From Bosea sp. Tri-49 (GTDB taxonomy: Bacteria; Pseudomonadota; Alphaproteobacteria; Rhizobiales; Beijerinckiaceae), in assembly GCF_003952665.1 (NCBI RefSeq), contig NZ_CP017946.1:4793001-4857000 (forward strand): 64,000 nt of DNA. The letters run 5' to 3'. The notes beneath the pieces were generated by a model that saw only the letters and a list, made by a program, of their open reading frames with translations, did no database searches and was not told the DNA's origin. Below are positions 25,243 through 34,165 of this stretch, one piece after another; position 1 is the stretch's first letter; the number at the start of each line of letters is the position of its first letter. Made by a program: the position numbers and the translations under genes.

Positions 25243-26621
25243 CGGCCGGCTCCTTCGCTGGCGCGATCCGTCGGCGGCGGGGCGGTCTTGTCGGCCGGCG
25301 CGCCACCGAAAAGGAAGGGCCGGAAGAAGGCGGTGGCCATGTTGTCGATCCGCCATTTCTGCTTGATCCAGTACCAGGCGGCGAGGCTCGAAGCGGTATT
25401 GAAGATCAGCCCGGCGATGGCGATGCCCATCAGCCCGCCGATCCGGGCCAGCCCGTAGAGCAGGCCGAGATAGATGACGAACATGATCGCCCGCGCGATC
25501 AGGAAGAAGCGCTCGCCGCCGCCAATCATCAGCAGCCAGGAGCCAGGGCCGAAGAAGGCGAGCGAGACCGAGAGCACGCAGAGCGCGACCAACACGTTCT
25601 CATGCTGGACGAATTCCGGATTGAATAAGTGCAGGATGAAGGGCGCGACGACGGCGAGCGCCAGCGCCCCCAGCAGCGAGATGCAGAAGCTCGCAAAGGA
25701 GAGCCGGCCGATCAGCAGCTGTGCGCCGGCCGTATCGGATTTCTGGAAGCGGGCGGCGATCATCGGAATGCCGACGGTGTCGATTGCCGCGAGCGGCAGG
25801 AGCAGCAGCATCGAGATGCGCAGCGCCACGAAATAGAAGCCGGCCTGATCCAGGCCGATCAGGACGCCGATCAGAATGGTCTCAAGATAGGCCGAGGCGG
25901 AGTTGAGAACATTGTTGGCGATGAAGTAGCCGCTTTCGCGACGCCACTCGCCATGGGTCTCCGCCGGCACCTGCTCGCGGGCCTTGAGCCAGCTCAGCCC
26001 TTCGTCATGCAGGAAGCAGACGCATTGGTAGAGCGTGGTCGCGGCGAGCAGGCCGGTGACGATCGCCATTGCGCCTGCGCCGCCGACCAGCATGCCGGCA
26101 AGGCCGGCCGCACCGATGCACAGGATCGAGCTACCGCGCCAGACGATCTCGCGTGGCACCAGCGACATGTTGATCCGGCCGTGGATACGGAAATAGTTCT
26201 GCAGATACTCGCTGAGCGCGAAGATCGCGGCGAAGACGAAGGCGAGCCAGAGATAGCGATAGGTTGGAGGTAGCTCCTCGGCGAAGAGCCAGAGCGGCAG
26301 GGCGGCGGCCAGCAGCGCGAAACAGCCGAGTGCGAGCCAGCGGGCGTTGACGCCGAGCAATGCCTGGTTGAGCGGATGACCGCTCGCCTCGGTCCGGCGA
26401 TAATGCTTCACCACGAGGATCTGCTGGCCGAGCACGGCGATCAGCCCGAGCGCGCTGCCGATCGAGAACAGGAAGACATAGAGCCCGTATTCCTGCGTCG
26501 GCAGGAAATGGCTTGCAGCCAGCAGCACCAGGAAGCTCAGCAGCGTGCTGCTGAAGCGCGACGAGAAGGCGGGAAGGAAGCGACCCGCGCCGGTCCAGGC
26601 GAGTTCGAGCAGCGCCTTCAT
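25239..26621 (-). CDS. Wzx-like polysaccharide flippase
   Basis: A 460-aa integral membrane protein with about 12-14 hydrophobic helices, matching the MATE/PST oligosaccharide-flippase fold. Examples are LLSFLVLLAASHFL near residues 26-39, SIGSALGLIAVLGQQILVV near 52-70 and LGALALAVVAPFILHLF in the second half. It would move the lipid-linked repeat unit across the inner membrane. The ATG at 26621 overlaps the upstream glycosyltransferase stop by 4 bp. It is flanked by the glycosyltransferase at 26618 and the tandem hydrolase, forming a tight operon. Confidence 0.88.
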   Translation of the reverse strand: MKALLELAWTGAGRFLPAFSSRFSSTLLSFLVLLAASHFLPTQEYGLYVFLFSIGSALGLIAVLGQQILVVKHYRRTEASGHPLNQALLGVNARWLALGCFALLAAALPLWLFAEELPPTYRYLWLAFVFAAIFALSEYLQNYFRIHGRINMSLVPREIVWRGSSILCIGAAGLAGMLVGGAGAMAIVTGLLAATTLYQCVCFLHDEGLSWLKAREQVPAETHGEWRRESGYFIANNVLNSASAYLETILIGVLIGLDQAGFYFVALRISMLLLLPLAAIDTVGIPMIAARFQKSDTAGAQLLIGRLSFASFCISLLGALALAVVAPFILHLFNPEFVQHENVLVALCVLSVSLAFFGPGSWLLMIGGGERFFLIARAIMFVIYLGLLYGLARIGGLMGIAIAGLIFNTASSLAAWYWIKQKWRIDNMATAFFRPFLFGGAPADKTAPPPTDRASEGAGR

Positions 26622-27844
26622 GGGCGCGCTTCCTGCGGTTGCAGCAGGGCGCCTTCGGTCGGCTTGCCGACGAGGCTGTCGAAGACGGCGCCATAGGCTG
26701 CCGCGATCCTGCCAGGTGCGTAGCGCCCCGTGGCGGCGAGCGCGCCGGCCGACCACTGCGCGACCAGCGCGCGGTCCTGGACAAGATTCATGATCTCCGC
26801 GGCGAGCGCAGTATCATCGCCAGGAGCGAACAGGGCGCCATTGATGCCCGGCTGAATCGTTTCGGGGATGCCACCGGACCTAGCGCCGATCACCGGCACG
26901 CCATGGGCGAAGGCTTCGATCACCACGCGGCCGAAGGGCTCGCGGAACAGTGAGGGGACTGCGAGGACGTCGATCTGCGGCAGGAATTCGTCCGGCCTGG
27001 TCCAGCCGAGGAAACGGGTGTTCTCCGTCGGGAAGCGCTCGGGCAGCGCCTTGGCGTAGTCGCCATGACCGGTTCCGGCGATCAGGAACTCGACCGGCTG
27101 ATCTCTGAGACGATGAGCAGTAGCTGCGAGCGTGTCGAGGCCTTTGACCGGGTCGTGGACACCGATGAATCCGACGCGCAGCGGGCGATCCGCCGGCGGC
27201 GCAGAGCGGGGCAGGGCGCCGGGAACGGGCGCGATCGCGCCGGGAATCGCGTGCGTGGTCGCGTTCGGGAAATAGCCGTGCTCGGTGTGGCGGCCGATGA
27301 TGAAATCGGTCTCGCCAATCACGGCGTCGACGAAGCGTGAAGACAGCTTCTTGCCATACGACGTCGCCTGGCAAGAGGAGCAGGCGCGGCCACAATTGTC
27401 GCTGCCGCGCCACATGCTGCCCCTCCAGCAGAGCAGGAAGGTGCTGCGCAGGATGTGAGCGACCGGCACGCCGCAGCTCTTCGCCGCCGCCCAGGTCGCG
27501 ACATTGATGTTCTCGATCGAGTCGGTCAGCACGATGTCGGGCTGGAGTCGCCGGATTTCGCGCCGCATGACGAGGAAGGCGCGGGGGTTGAAGTTCTCCA
27601 GAGCATGCCAGATCGCCTTCTTCCAGGCCGGGCGCGGCAGCCGGTAGTTCCAGTCGATATTGAGCGAGCGCAGCCGATGCACCGGCACGCCGTCATAGAT
27701 CTCGTGCCGATCCTCGCCGGCGACGTTCACCACGGTCAGGTCATGGCCGGCGGCGCGCAGCAGCTTGGCGACGATCATCGCCGAGATCGGTCCGCCGCCG
27801 TCGATGAACGGCGGGAATGCTGCACAGGCCATCAGGATACGCAT
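26618..27844 (-). CDS. GT4-family glycosyltransferase
   Basis: A 408-aa GT-B glycosyltransferase, first gene of the left exopolysaccharide arm. The start MRILMACAAFPPFIDGGGPISAMIVAKLL carries the acceptor-side Gly loop. The donor domain shows RVGFIGVHDPVKGLDTL and the VIEAFAHGVPVIGARSGG stretch. A cysteine-rich insert (CGRACSSCQ, about residues 180-190) occurs in the middle, as in some GT4 enzymes of capsule loci. The ATG at 27844 starts the domain directly; earlier in-frame starts lie in the intergenic region. It is divergent from the Wzz-like gene across an AT-rich promoter region. Confidence 0.87.
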   Translation of the reverse strand: MRILMACAAFPPFIDGGGPISAMIVAKLLRAAGHDLTVVNVAGEDRHEIYDGVPVHRLRSLNIDWNYRLPRPAWKKAIWHALENFNPRAFLVMRREIRRLQPDIVLTDSIENINVATWAAAKSCGVPVAHILRSTFLLCWRGSMWRGSDNCGRACSSCQATSYGKKLSSRFVDAVIGETDFIIGRHTEHGYFPNATTHAIPGAIAPVPGALPRSAPPADRPLRVGFIGVHDPVKGLDTLAATAHRLRDQPVEFLIAGTGHGDYAKALPERFPTENTRFLGWTRPDEFLPQIDVLAVPSLFREPFGRVVIEAFAHGVPVIGARSGGIPETIQPGINGALFAPGDDTALAAEIMNLVQDRALVAQWSAGALAATGRYAPGRIAAAYGAVFDSLVGKPTEGALLQPQEARP

Positions 27845-28270
27845 ATGGTCTGGACCTGTCCTCGTCACGGCGCGTTTGCTGAGCCGGCCTTTCCCTTGGG
27901 TAGGGATACCCGGCACGAGCTAAGCAAACGTTGGCGTGGCCGGGGGATTTCTCCCTGTTGTAAACGGGGCGTGAACGGGATCGCGCGGATCGCGGCTGCG
28001 CAATCGAAAAAGGCTTCCGATGCCGCCAACTTTCGTAAATATTGAACTATCATCGACCGCAGCAAAGCGAAATATTCCTTTTGCATGCGCTGGTTATTTA
28101 GTTAATTTTCAAATATTCGTGACTTATAATATTTGACTAAAATCGTAATTAGTTTGTTACCGAAATATTAACCACAGCTCGACAGGATGCGCGGTGGAAT
28201 TCCAGCCGATCCGGTCGGCGCATCCGGGCGCGGATGCGCGCGGTATCGTGATGGTTCGAGGAGATTTGCG
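27845..28270. promoter_or_regulatory. AT-rich divergent control region of the exopolysaccharide locus
   Basis: About 420 bp separate the two divergent arms. From about 28000 to 28180 the base composition falls well below that of the coding regions around it, with many TpA steps and A/T runs. Such tracts in Rhizobiales are typical targets for MucR/Ros and H-NS-like control of exopolysaccharide genes (inference). A short palindrome, GGGTA-GGGA-TACCC, lies at 27898-27911. I see no convincing gene here. Confidence 0.55.
28102..28130 (+). promoter_or_regulatory. Candidate sigma-70-like promoter for the right exopolysaccharide arm
   Basis: TTAATT (28102-28107) and a perfect TATAAT (28125-28130) are 17 bp apart, about 140 bp before the chosen Wzz-like start. 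The -10 match is perfect but the -35 is weak, so it may need an activator. Confidence 0.4.
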
Positions 28271-30253
28271 GTGCCGGCTGCGCTCGAGGCAGGTGGAAGA
28301 GACGACGCGCCCGCGCCGGGCCGGCCCGCTGCTGCCTTCAGCCTGCCCGAACTGCTCCAGCTGCTGCGCCGCCGCCTCTGGCTGGTGATCGCGAGCGCAG
28401 GCCTCTGCCTGTTGCTGGCACTTGCCTATCTTTCGGTCCAGACCCCGATCTACCGGGCCACGGCGGAACTCCTCGTCGACCCGCAGGCGCTGCAGGTCGT
28501 CGGCAAGGACATCGTGCGCACCGACACCTCGGCCTCGATCGACTTCGCCAATGTCGACAGCCAGGCGCTGGTGATGACCTCGACCGGCGTGCTGCGCCAG
28601 GTCATCGAGGATCTCGATCTCGAGAATGATCCCGCCTTCAGCCGTCCGCCCGGCCTCATCTCGCGGCTGCTCGGCCGGCTCGTGCAGCCGACGGCCGACC
28701 AGCGTCTGGCGCAGACTGTCGATGCGCTCAAGAAGGCGATCGTGATCCAGCGCGTCGAGAACTCGCTGGTTTTCCGCATCATCGTCTCGCATCCGCGGGC
28801 GCAGAAGGCGGCTGATATCGCCAACGGGCTGGCCCAGGTCTATTTCCGTCAGGGCAATGACGGGCGTCGTTCTGTCGTCGAACGCGCAAACGTGACGCTA
28901 ATCGACCAGATCTCCGGCCTGCGGACGCAGCTCGATATGGCGGAGCGCGCCGTCCAGGGCTTCCGCAGCCAGCACGGCCTCGTCAGCACCGGCGAGGGCG
29001 GGCTCATCATCTCGCAGCAATTGCGCGATCTCTACGGCCAGATCAGCCAGGCCGAGGCCGAGTTCGCACGCCAGCAGGCGCGGCGCGACCAGCTCGCCCG
29101 CTATCAGAACCGTGACCCGCTCTCTGACACGTTGCCGGAGGCGCTGACCTCGTCGGTGGTGACCTCGCTGCGGGGGCAATATGCCCAGAGTGCGCGCGAG
29201 GCGGCGAGCCTTGCCCAGACACTCGCGCCGCAACATCCGCGCCTCATCGAGATCCGGGCCGAGCTCGCCGAAACGCGCCGGCTGCTCGCCGGGGAGCTGG
29301 TCCGCCTGCGCGCCACAGTGCAGGAAGGCTATCGTCAGGCCGAGGCCAATCTCGCCAATCTCAGGAAGCGGGCGACTGAGCTGACCAAGTCGCAGGAGGT
29401 CAGCGGCGCCGCCCAGATCAAGCTGCGCCAGCTCGAAAGCGAGGCCGAGGCGGTCCGCGTGGTCTATAGCGCCTCGCTGCAGCGCGCCAAGGAGCTCGAA
29501 CAGCAGAAGCGGATCGAGACCAACAACTCGCGCATGCTATCCGAGGCGGTCGCGCCGGCGGTCGCCAGCCAGCCGCCGGCCCTGCTGGTGATCGCCGCCG
29601 CGCTGCTTTTCGGCAGCTGCGCCGGGCTCGGGGCAGCCTATCTCATCGAATGGCTGCCGACGTCGCGGCTCCTGCCCCAGATGGCAAAGCCGCTTACGCC
29701 GGAAGCAGCCGGCCGGGCGATCGGCGTCGGCACTGTGGTGTCATTGCCTGCCGCCGCTGCTCGCCGCGAAGATGCGCTCGTTCCAGTGACGCGGCTATTG
29801 CAGAAGACGCTCGGCCAGCATCTACCGGCTTCGGTGATGATCGCCGGCTCGGCCGACGACGCGACGCATGCGGCGCTGGCCGAGCATCTCGCCAACAGCC
29901 TCGCGGCGCATGGCGAGAGCGTGCTGCTCTGCCAGGAGGGGACCGGCCGCGACATGAACATCCGCCGGATCGAGCCGACCGGAACCGTGCCGGCTCGGCC
30001 GGGGCGGCGGCGCAACTTCATCATCATGCGACAGACGTCGCCGACCGACGGCAAGGCGAGCGCGCGACCGGACGCGATTGTCCTGACGGCCTCGCTCGCC
30101 GGCGAGACCACCCGCAGCCTCGTCGATCAGGCTGCGGCGGTAGACCCCGCCGGCGAACACATTGTTGCGCTCGTTGTTCCCGAGAATGCGGGGGCCGGTG
30201 CCTCCGGCCTGGCGGCGCGCTGGCTGCGGCGGCCGGCGCAGGCGGCGGCGTGA
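28271..30253 (+). CDS. Wzz/GumC-like polysaccharide chain-length/export protein
   Basis: A 660-aa polysaccharide co-polymerase. A Wzz domain begins near residue 25 with a membrane helix (LWLVIASAGLCLLLALAYLSV), followed by a long periplasmic coiled-coil section with DLYGQISQAEAEFARQQARRD, a second helix (ALLVIAAALLFGSCAGLGAAYLIEW) and a C-terminal cytoplasmic part. That part aligns in position with a BY-kinase domain, but SVMIAGSADDATHAALAEHLA has no Walker A lysine, so it is probably inactive. The GTG at 28271 is preferred because GAGGAG lies 7-9 nt upstream; an ATG at 28187 would add 28 residues of poor similarity. It is coupled to the next membrane protein by a GTGA overlap. Confidence 0.85.
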   Translation: MPAALEAGGRDDAPAPGRPAAAFSLPELLQLLRRRLWLVIASAGLCLLLALAYLSVQTPIYRATAELLVDPQALQVVGKDIVRTDTSASIDFANVDSQALVMTSTGVLRQVIEDLDLENDPAFSRPPGLISRLLGRLVQPTADQRLAQTVDALKKAIVIQRVENSLVFRIIVSHPRAQKAADIANGLAQVYFRQGNDGRRSVVERANVTLIDQISGLRTQLDMAERAVQGFRSQHGLVSTGEGGLIISQQLRDLYGQISQAEAEFARQQARRDQLARYQNRDPLSDTLPEALTSSVVTSLRGQYAQSAREAASLAQTLAPQHPRLIEIRAELAETRRLLAGELVRLRATVQEGYRQAEANLANLRKRATELTKSQEVSGAAQIKLRQLESEAEAVRVVYSASLQRAKELEQQKRIETNNSRMLSEAVAPAVASQPPALLVIAAALLFGSCAGLGAAYLIEWLPTSRLLPQMAKPLTPEAAGRAIGVGTVVSLPAAAARREDALVPVTRLLQKTLGQHLPASVMIAGSADDATHAALAEHLANSLAAHGESVLLCQEGTGRDMNIRRIEPTGTVPARPGRRRNFIIMRQTSPTDGKASARPDAIVLTASLAGETTRSLVDQAAAVDPAGEHIVALVVPENAGAGASGLAARWLRRPAQAAA

Positions 30254-31506
30254 GCAGGCCCTCGGCCATGGCTGACGGCTTCGAGCCGGGCCGGCCTCTG
30301 CCGACCCTGCCGATAGCGCTGCTGATCGGCGCGCTCACCTTCAACATGGCGTTGTGCTTCATCAACACCAACGTCATGGGTATCAACGATACCATGGTGA
30401 TGGGCTGCGAGGTGGTGCTGGTCGCGGCCGCGCTCTATCTTGGCCTCGGCCGCAACGCCGCGCCCTATCTGCTGCTGGCGATCTTCTTATCCTACGCCGT
30501 CCTGCTGATGGCGATGCGGCCGCTGATCGACCCCAAGGCGGTGCGTGATTTCCTGATCCCGATCGCCTTTTACCTGCTCGGCAAGAGCTGCAATGATATA
30601 CGGCTGGCCGACCGCGCCGCGCTTGTCTGTGGGCTCATCGTCGTCGCCTTCGGCCTGTTCGAGTTCCTGGCGCTCGACGTCTACGTCTCCTATTTCAACA
30701 TCATCAAATACTATGTGGCGCGCGGCACGGTGGCGCCGAGTGATGTCAGTAGCCAGACCGGCGCGCTCTTCGCCAGCGGCTTGCGACCAGACTCGCGCAC
30801 GCTCTTGCCGTTCCTTGGGCCGCACCGGGCCTCCTCGGTCTTCCTCGAGCCGATCTCAACCGGCAATTTCGGCGCGATCCTCTATATCTGGACGCTCAAC
30901 CGGCCGGGCATGGCGAAGCGCTGGCTGACCATGGCCACGGGGCTGACGGCGATCGTCCTCAGCGACTCGCGCTTTGGCGCCAATGTCTGCATCGTCGCGA
31001 CGGTCGCCTACTTGGTGGCGCCGCGCACGCCGCGTTTCATCTGGCTGGCTGCGCCCTTCGTCGCGCTGATCGGGCTTGCGATCTACGGTTTCATCAGCGC
31101 CGAGGTGAACTGGCAGAACAATTTCATGGGGCGCATGCTCTGGACAGCGCGCCTCATCACCTCACTTTCGCCGGCCGCCGTCTGGGGCCTATCACCGGAC
31201 AAGCCCTTCCTCTCGGATTCCGGCTACGCCTATTCGCTCAACCAGATCGGGCTGCTCGGGGTCATCGGCTTCTGGAGCCTGTTCATCTTCGCGCCGGAGC
31301 GATCGCCCCGCGCCTGGCGCTTCAAGGTCTGCGTCGCGACCTATATCTGCCTGCTGATGATCGTCAGCGACTCCGTCTACTCGATCAAGACGGCGGCGCT
31401 GCTCTGGTTCATGACGGGATCGAGCGATGCCGATGCCGGCGCCGAGCCCGCTCCGGCCAACCAACGCGTTACGGCGCCGAACTATTCCACCGCCGCGGCA
31501 GGCTGA
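30250..31506 (+). CDS. O-antigen polymerase/ligase-like membrane protein
   Basis: A 418-aa protein with about 10-11 hydrophobic helices and a large soluble loop in the middle (about residues 140-200, with TGALFASGLRPDSRTLLPFLG). This is the topology of Wzy polymerases and WaaL-type ligases. FLEPISTGNFGA and SDSRFGA are conserved-looking short motifs next to helices. The GTG at 30250 overlaps the Wzz stop; an ATG six codons later (30268) is an alternative. It would polymerise or transfer the repeat unit in the periplasm. Exact family assignment is uncertain because such proteins share little sequence. Confidence 0.75.
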   Translation: MSRPSAMADGFEPGRPLPTLPIALLIGALTFNMALCFINTNVMGINDTMVMGCEVVLVAAALYLGLGRNAAPYLLLAIFLSYAVLLMAMRPLIDPKAVRDFLIPIAFYLLGKSCNDIRLADRAALVCGLIVVAFGLFEFLALDVYVSYFNIIKYYVARGTVAPSDVSSQTGALFASGLRPDSRTLLPFLGPHRASSVFLEPISTGNFGAILYIWTLNRPGMAKRWLTMATGLTAIVLSDSRFGANVCIVATVAYLVAPRTPRFIWLAAPFVALIGLAIYGFISAEVNWQNNFMGRMLWTARLITSLSPAAVWGLSPDKPFLSDSGYAYSLNQIGLLGVIGFWSLFIFAPERSPRAWRFKVCVATYICLLMIVSDSVYSIKTAALLWFMTGSSDADAGAEPAPANQRVTAPNYSTAAAG

Positions 31507-31759
31507 ATGCTCGAAAAACCGAGTATTCGCAGCAATATGCTGTTTACCACATCCGCGGACCTCGGCCTGCGAAATACATTCCGCAGTCTTTCTGTGGCGG
31601 CCGCAAGGTAACTTTAAATTTTATGCGTTAGGCCTGACGCAACGAACGACACGGCGTCAAACCAACCGACCGAAGCCCCTCGACAGCGATCGCGAGCGCA
31701 CTGCGCCAGCGTGTGCTGCGGCACGCCGAGGTCCGGTCACTACAGGGCAGGACGAGATC
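31507..31759. promoter_or_regulatory. Intergenic region before the carrier-protein cassette
   Basis: This 253-bp space is AT-rich near 31500-31640 and holds an imperfect hairpin, TGCGT-N8-ACGCA, at about 31624-31641. It probably contains a promoter for the carrier-protein operon, but I cannot place -35 and -10 boxes with confidence. No ORF with coding character is seen. Confidence 0.35.
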
Positions 31760-32005
31760 ATGAAGACTAGGATCCGCGAAATCCTCAAGACCACCGGCAA
31801 GCTGCCGGTCGACGTTACCACGCTCGCCGACGAGGCCGATCTCTACAATGCCGGCCTTACCTCCTTCGGCACGGTCGAGCTGATGATGGCGCTCGAGGAG
31901 GCCTTCGAGGTCGAATTCCCGGACATGATGATGAACCGGCGCAACTTCGCCTCGATCGCGGCGATCGAGAGCGCGATCCGCACTATCCAGAGCGAGCACG
32001 TCTGA
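31760..32005 (+). CDS. Acyl/aminoacyl carrier protein
   Basis: An 81-aa four-helix carrier protein. The phosphopantetheine attachment site is Ser35 in AGLTSFGTVELMMALEE, with Thr in place of the usual Asp before Ser. It is acidic in helix II, as usual. It is followed, with a 1-base overlap, by an acyl-CoA-dehydrogenase-like gene, and then by an amino acid:[carrier protein] ligase, so it is most probably that ligase's substrate and carries a single amino acid as thioester. In Bradyrhizobium such ligases use small dedicated carrier proteins encoded nearby. A phosphopantetheinyl transferase must be supplied from elsewhere. Confidence 0.88.
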   Translation: MKTRIREILKTTGKLPVDVTTLADEADLYNAGLTSFGTVELMMALEEAFEVEFPDMMMNRRNFASIAAIESAIRTIQSEHV

Positions 32006-33240
32006 TGACGACGCTCGCCCGCCTTGCCGAAGCCGGTTACCAGCTCAGCTCCGAAATGCCCGGCGCCAGTGCCGAGGCGCAGAAGGCAATGATCGCCACC
32101 GCGCGCAAGATCGCCAAGATTGCGGCCGAGCACGCTGGCGACGTCGACGCGAACTCGCGGTTCCCGCATGAGGCCTTCGAGGCCCTGAAGCGCGAACGCC
32201 TGCTCGGCATCATGATCCCGGCTGTCTATGGCGGCGAGCAGGCGAGCCTTTCGACGATTTCCGAGATCTGCGCAGTGCTGGCCCAAGCCTGCGCTTCGAC
32301 CGGGATGATCTATTCGATGCACCAGATCAAGGCGTCGAGCCTGGTGGTGCATTGTGGCGACGATCCCTGGCACGGCTCCTTCATGGCGCGCATCGCCCGC
32401 GAGCAACTCCTGCTCGCCTCGGCCACGACCGAGGGCGGCGGCGTCGGTGGCGATTTGCGCTCCTCGATCTGCGGCGTGGTGCGCGAGGGCGACGACTTCA
32501 CGCTGGATAAGGAAGGCTGCCTGATCTCCTACGGGGCGCAGGCCGACGCCATCCTGATCACCTCGCGGCGCACGCCCGAGGCGCCGCCCTCCGACCAGGT
32601 CATGTCCGTGCTGACCAAGGACCAGTACACGCTCGAGCGCAGCGCGGCCTGGGATACGATGGGCATGCGCGGCACCTGCTCCGACAATTTCACCTTTGCC
32701 GGCCGCGCCCCAGCTGAGCAGATCATCCCGACATCCTTCGCCGAGATCGCGGCGCAGTCGATGTTGCCCAACGCGCATCTGCTCTGGGCTTCGGTTTGGT
32801 ACGGCATCGCGGCCGAGGCCGTCGCCCGCGCCGAGGGTTTCGTGCGCAGCGAGGCACGCAAGCGCCCGGGTTCGACCCCGCCGAGCGCGCTGCGCCTGGC
32901 CGAATTGCTCGCCCGCCTGCAGCAATTCAAGGCGCTGGTCGTCGCCGGGCTCGACCGTTACGAGCGCGCCCGCGGCGATGCCGATGAGCTCTCCTCGATG
33001 GGCTTCGTCGTGGCGATGAACAGCATCAAGGTCGTGGCCTCGCAGAGCGTCGGCGAGATCGTGATGCAGGCCTTCCTGATCTGCGGCATCCAGGGCTATC
33101 GCAACGACAGCCCGGCGAGCCTGGCGCGCCTGATGCGCGATGCGCTCTCGGCGCCGATCATGATCAACAACGACCGAATCCTCGGCAACACCTCCAACCT
33201 GCTGGCGGTCTACAAGCACGACCCCAGCCTTTCCCGGTGA
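32005..33240 (+). CDS. Acyl-CoA-dehydrogenase-family flavoprotein
   Basis: A 411-aa FAD protein of the acyl-CoA dehydrogenase superfamily, with the N-terminal helical domain (about 20-130), the middle beta domain (about 130-240, [16 protein letters not shown]) and the C-terminal helical domain. At the position of the catalytic Glu motif near the C-terminus (YEGT in standard enzymes), this protein reads MINNDRILG, so the usual base is absent. Relatives without it include flavin monooxygenases and other non-dehydrogenases. Placement between the carrier protein and its ligase suggests that the substrate is an aminoacyl-S-carrier protein; prolyl-carrier oxidation in pyrrole pathways is a precedent. 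The reaction is unknown. Confidence 0.85.
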   Translation: MTTLARLAEAGYQLSSEMPGASAEAQKAMIATARKIAKIAAEHAGDVDANSRFPHEAFEALKRERLLGIMIPAVYGGEQASLSTISEICAVLAQACASTGMIYSMHQIKASSLVVHCGDDPWHGSFMARIAREQLLLASATTEGGGVGGDLRSSICGVVREGDDFTLDKEGCLISYGAQADAILITSRRTPEAPPSDQVMSVLTKDQYTLERSAAWDTMGMRGTCSDNFTFAGRAPAEQIIPTSFAEIAAQSMLPNAHLLWASVWYGIAAEAVARAEGFVRSEARKRPGSTPPSALRLAELLARLQQFKALVVAGLDRYERARGDADELSSMGFVVAMNSIKVVASQSVGEIVMQAFLICGIQGYRNDSPASLARLMRDALSAPIMINNDRILGNTSNLLAVYKHDPSLSR

Positions 33241-33244
33241 TCGC

Positions 33245-34165
33245 ATGTGCCAGAATTGCCCCCAGCCGCAGGGCTTCCTTGCGGAACTGATCGATAACGG
33301 CCTGCTGATCGACACCGGCGTCGACGGACTCTATGGCCGCAGCGGCCTGTTCGAGGAGGTCATTGCCCAGTTCGACCTGCTGATCACCCGCTATGGCGGC
33401 AAGGACGGCGCCGAGGTCGCGCGCTTCCCGCCCGCGATGAGCCGCAGCGCTTTCGAGAAGAGCGGCTATCTCAAGAGCTTCCCGCAGCTCGCCGGCACCG
33501 TGCATTCCTTCGACGGCGATGAGCGCGCCCATGCCGAATTGCTGCACAATGTCGCCGAGGGCCATGACTGGACCGGTGGCCAGAAATCGACCGATGTCGT
33601 GCTGACGCCGGCCGCCTGCTACGTGCTCTATCCGGTCGTCGCCAAGCGCGGGCCGCTCAAGCCGGACGGTGCGCTGTTCGACCTGCAATCCTACTGCTTC
33701 CGGCATGAGCCCTCGAAGGACCCGGCCCGGATGCAGCTCTTCCGGATGCGCGAATATGTCCGCTTCGGCACGCCCGAGCAGGTTACGGAGTTCCGTGCGC
33801 TCTGGCTCGAACGCGGTCAGGAGATGATGGCCTCCCTCGGCGTGCCCTTGCATGTCGACGTCGCCAACGATCCGTTCTTCGGCCGCGCCGGGCGCATGCT
33901 CGCCAACAACCAGCGCGACCAGCGCCTGAAGTTCGAGCTCCTGATCCCGATCGAGAGCGAGGAGAAGCCGACCGCCTGCCTCTCCTTCAACTACCATCAG
34001 GACCATTTCGGCACGACCTGGGGCATCGAGACTTCGGCCGGCGAGACCGCGCACACCGCCTGCGTCGGCTTCGGTATGGAGCGGGTCGCGCTCGCTTTGT
34101 TCAAGCACCATGGCTATGACGTCGCGCGCTGGCCGGTCGCGGTCCGCAACGTGCTCTGGCCGTGA
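33245..34165 (+). CDS. Amino acid:[carrier protein] ligase (seryl-tRNA-synthetase-like)
   Basis: A 306-aa class II aminoacyl-tRNA-synthetase core without a tRNA-binding arm. It activates an amino acid with ATP and loads it on the phosphopantetheine of a carrier protein. The zinc ligands fit the characterised Bradyrhizobium enzyme in type and spacing: Cys125 ([10 protein letters not shown]), Glu170 ([10 protein letters not shown]) and Cys273 ([12 protein letters not shown]). Motif 2 (around [20 protein letters not shown]) and motif 3 ([12 protein letters not shown]) are clear. Known members prefer glycine or alanine; which one here is undetermined. It starts 4 bp after the flavoprotein gene and is coupled by GTGA to the DUF1839 gene. 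Confidence 0.9.
   Translation: MCQNCPQPQGFLAELIDNGLLIDTGVDGLYGRSGLFEEVIAQFDLLITRYGGKDGAEVARFPPAMSRSAFEKSGYLKSFPQLAGTVHSFDGDERAHAELLHNVAEGHDWTGGQKSTDVVLTPAACYVLYPVVAKRGPLKPDGALFDLQSYCFRHEPSKDPARMQLFRMREYVRFGTPEQVTEFRALWLERGQEMMASLGVPLHVDVANDPFFGRAGRMLANNQRDQRLKFELLIPIESEEKPTACLSFNYHQDHFGTTWGIETSAGETAHTACVGFGMERVALALFKHHGYDVARWPVAVRNVLWP

Noticed and set aside
27865..28086. 73-codon minus-strand frame upstream of the glycosyltransferase
   Set aside because: It has no convincing ribosome-binding site, no domain and codon use unlike its neighbours; it lies in the AT-rich control region.
29650..30249. Upstream in-frame extension of the polymerase-like protein
   Set aside because: It overlaps the Wzz-like gene out of frame and has shadow composition; GTGA coupling at 30250 explains the start.
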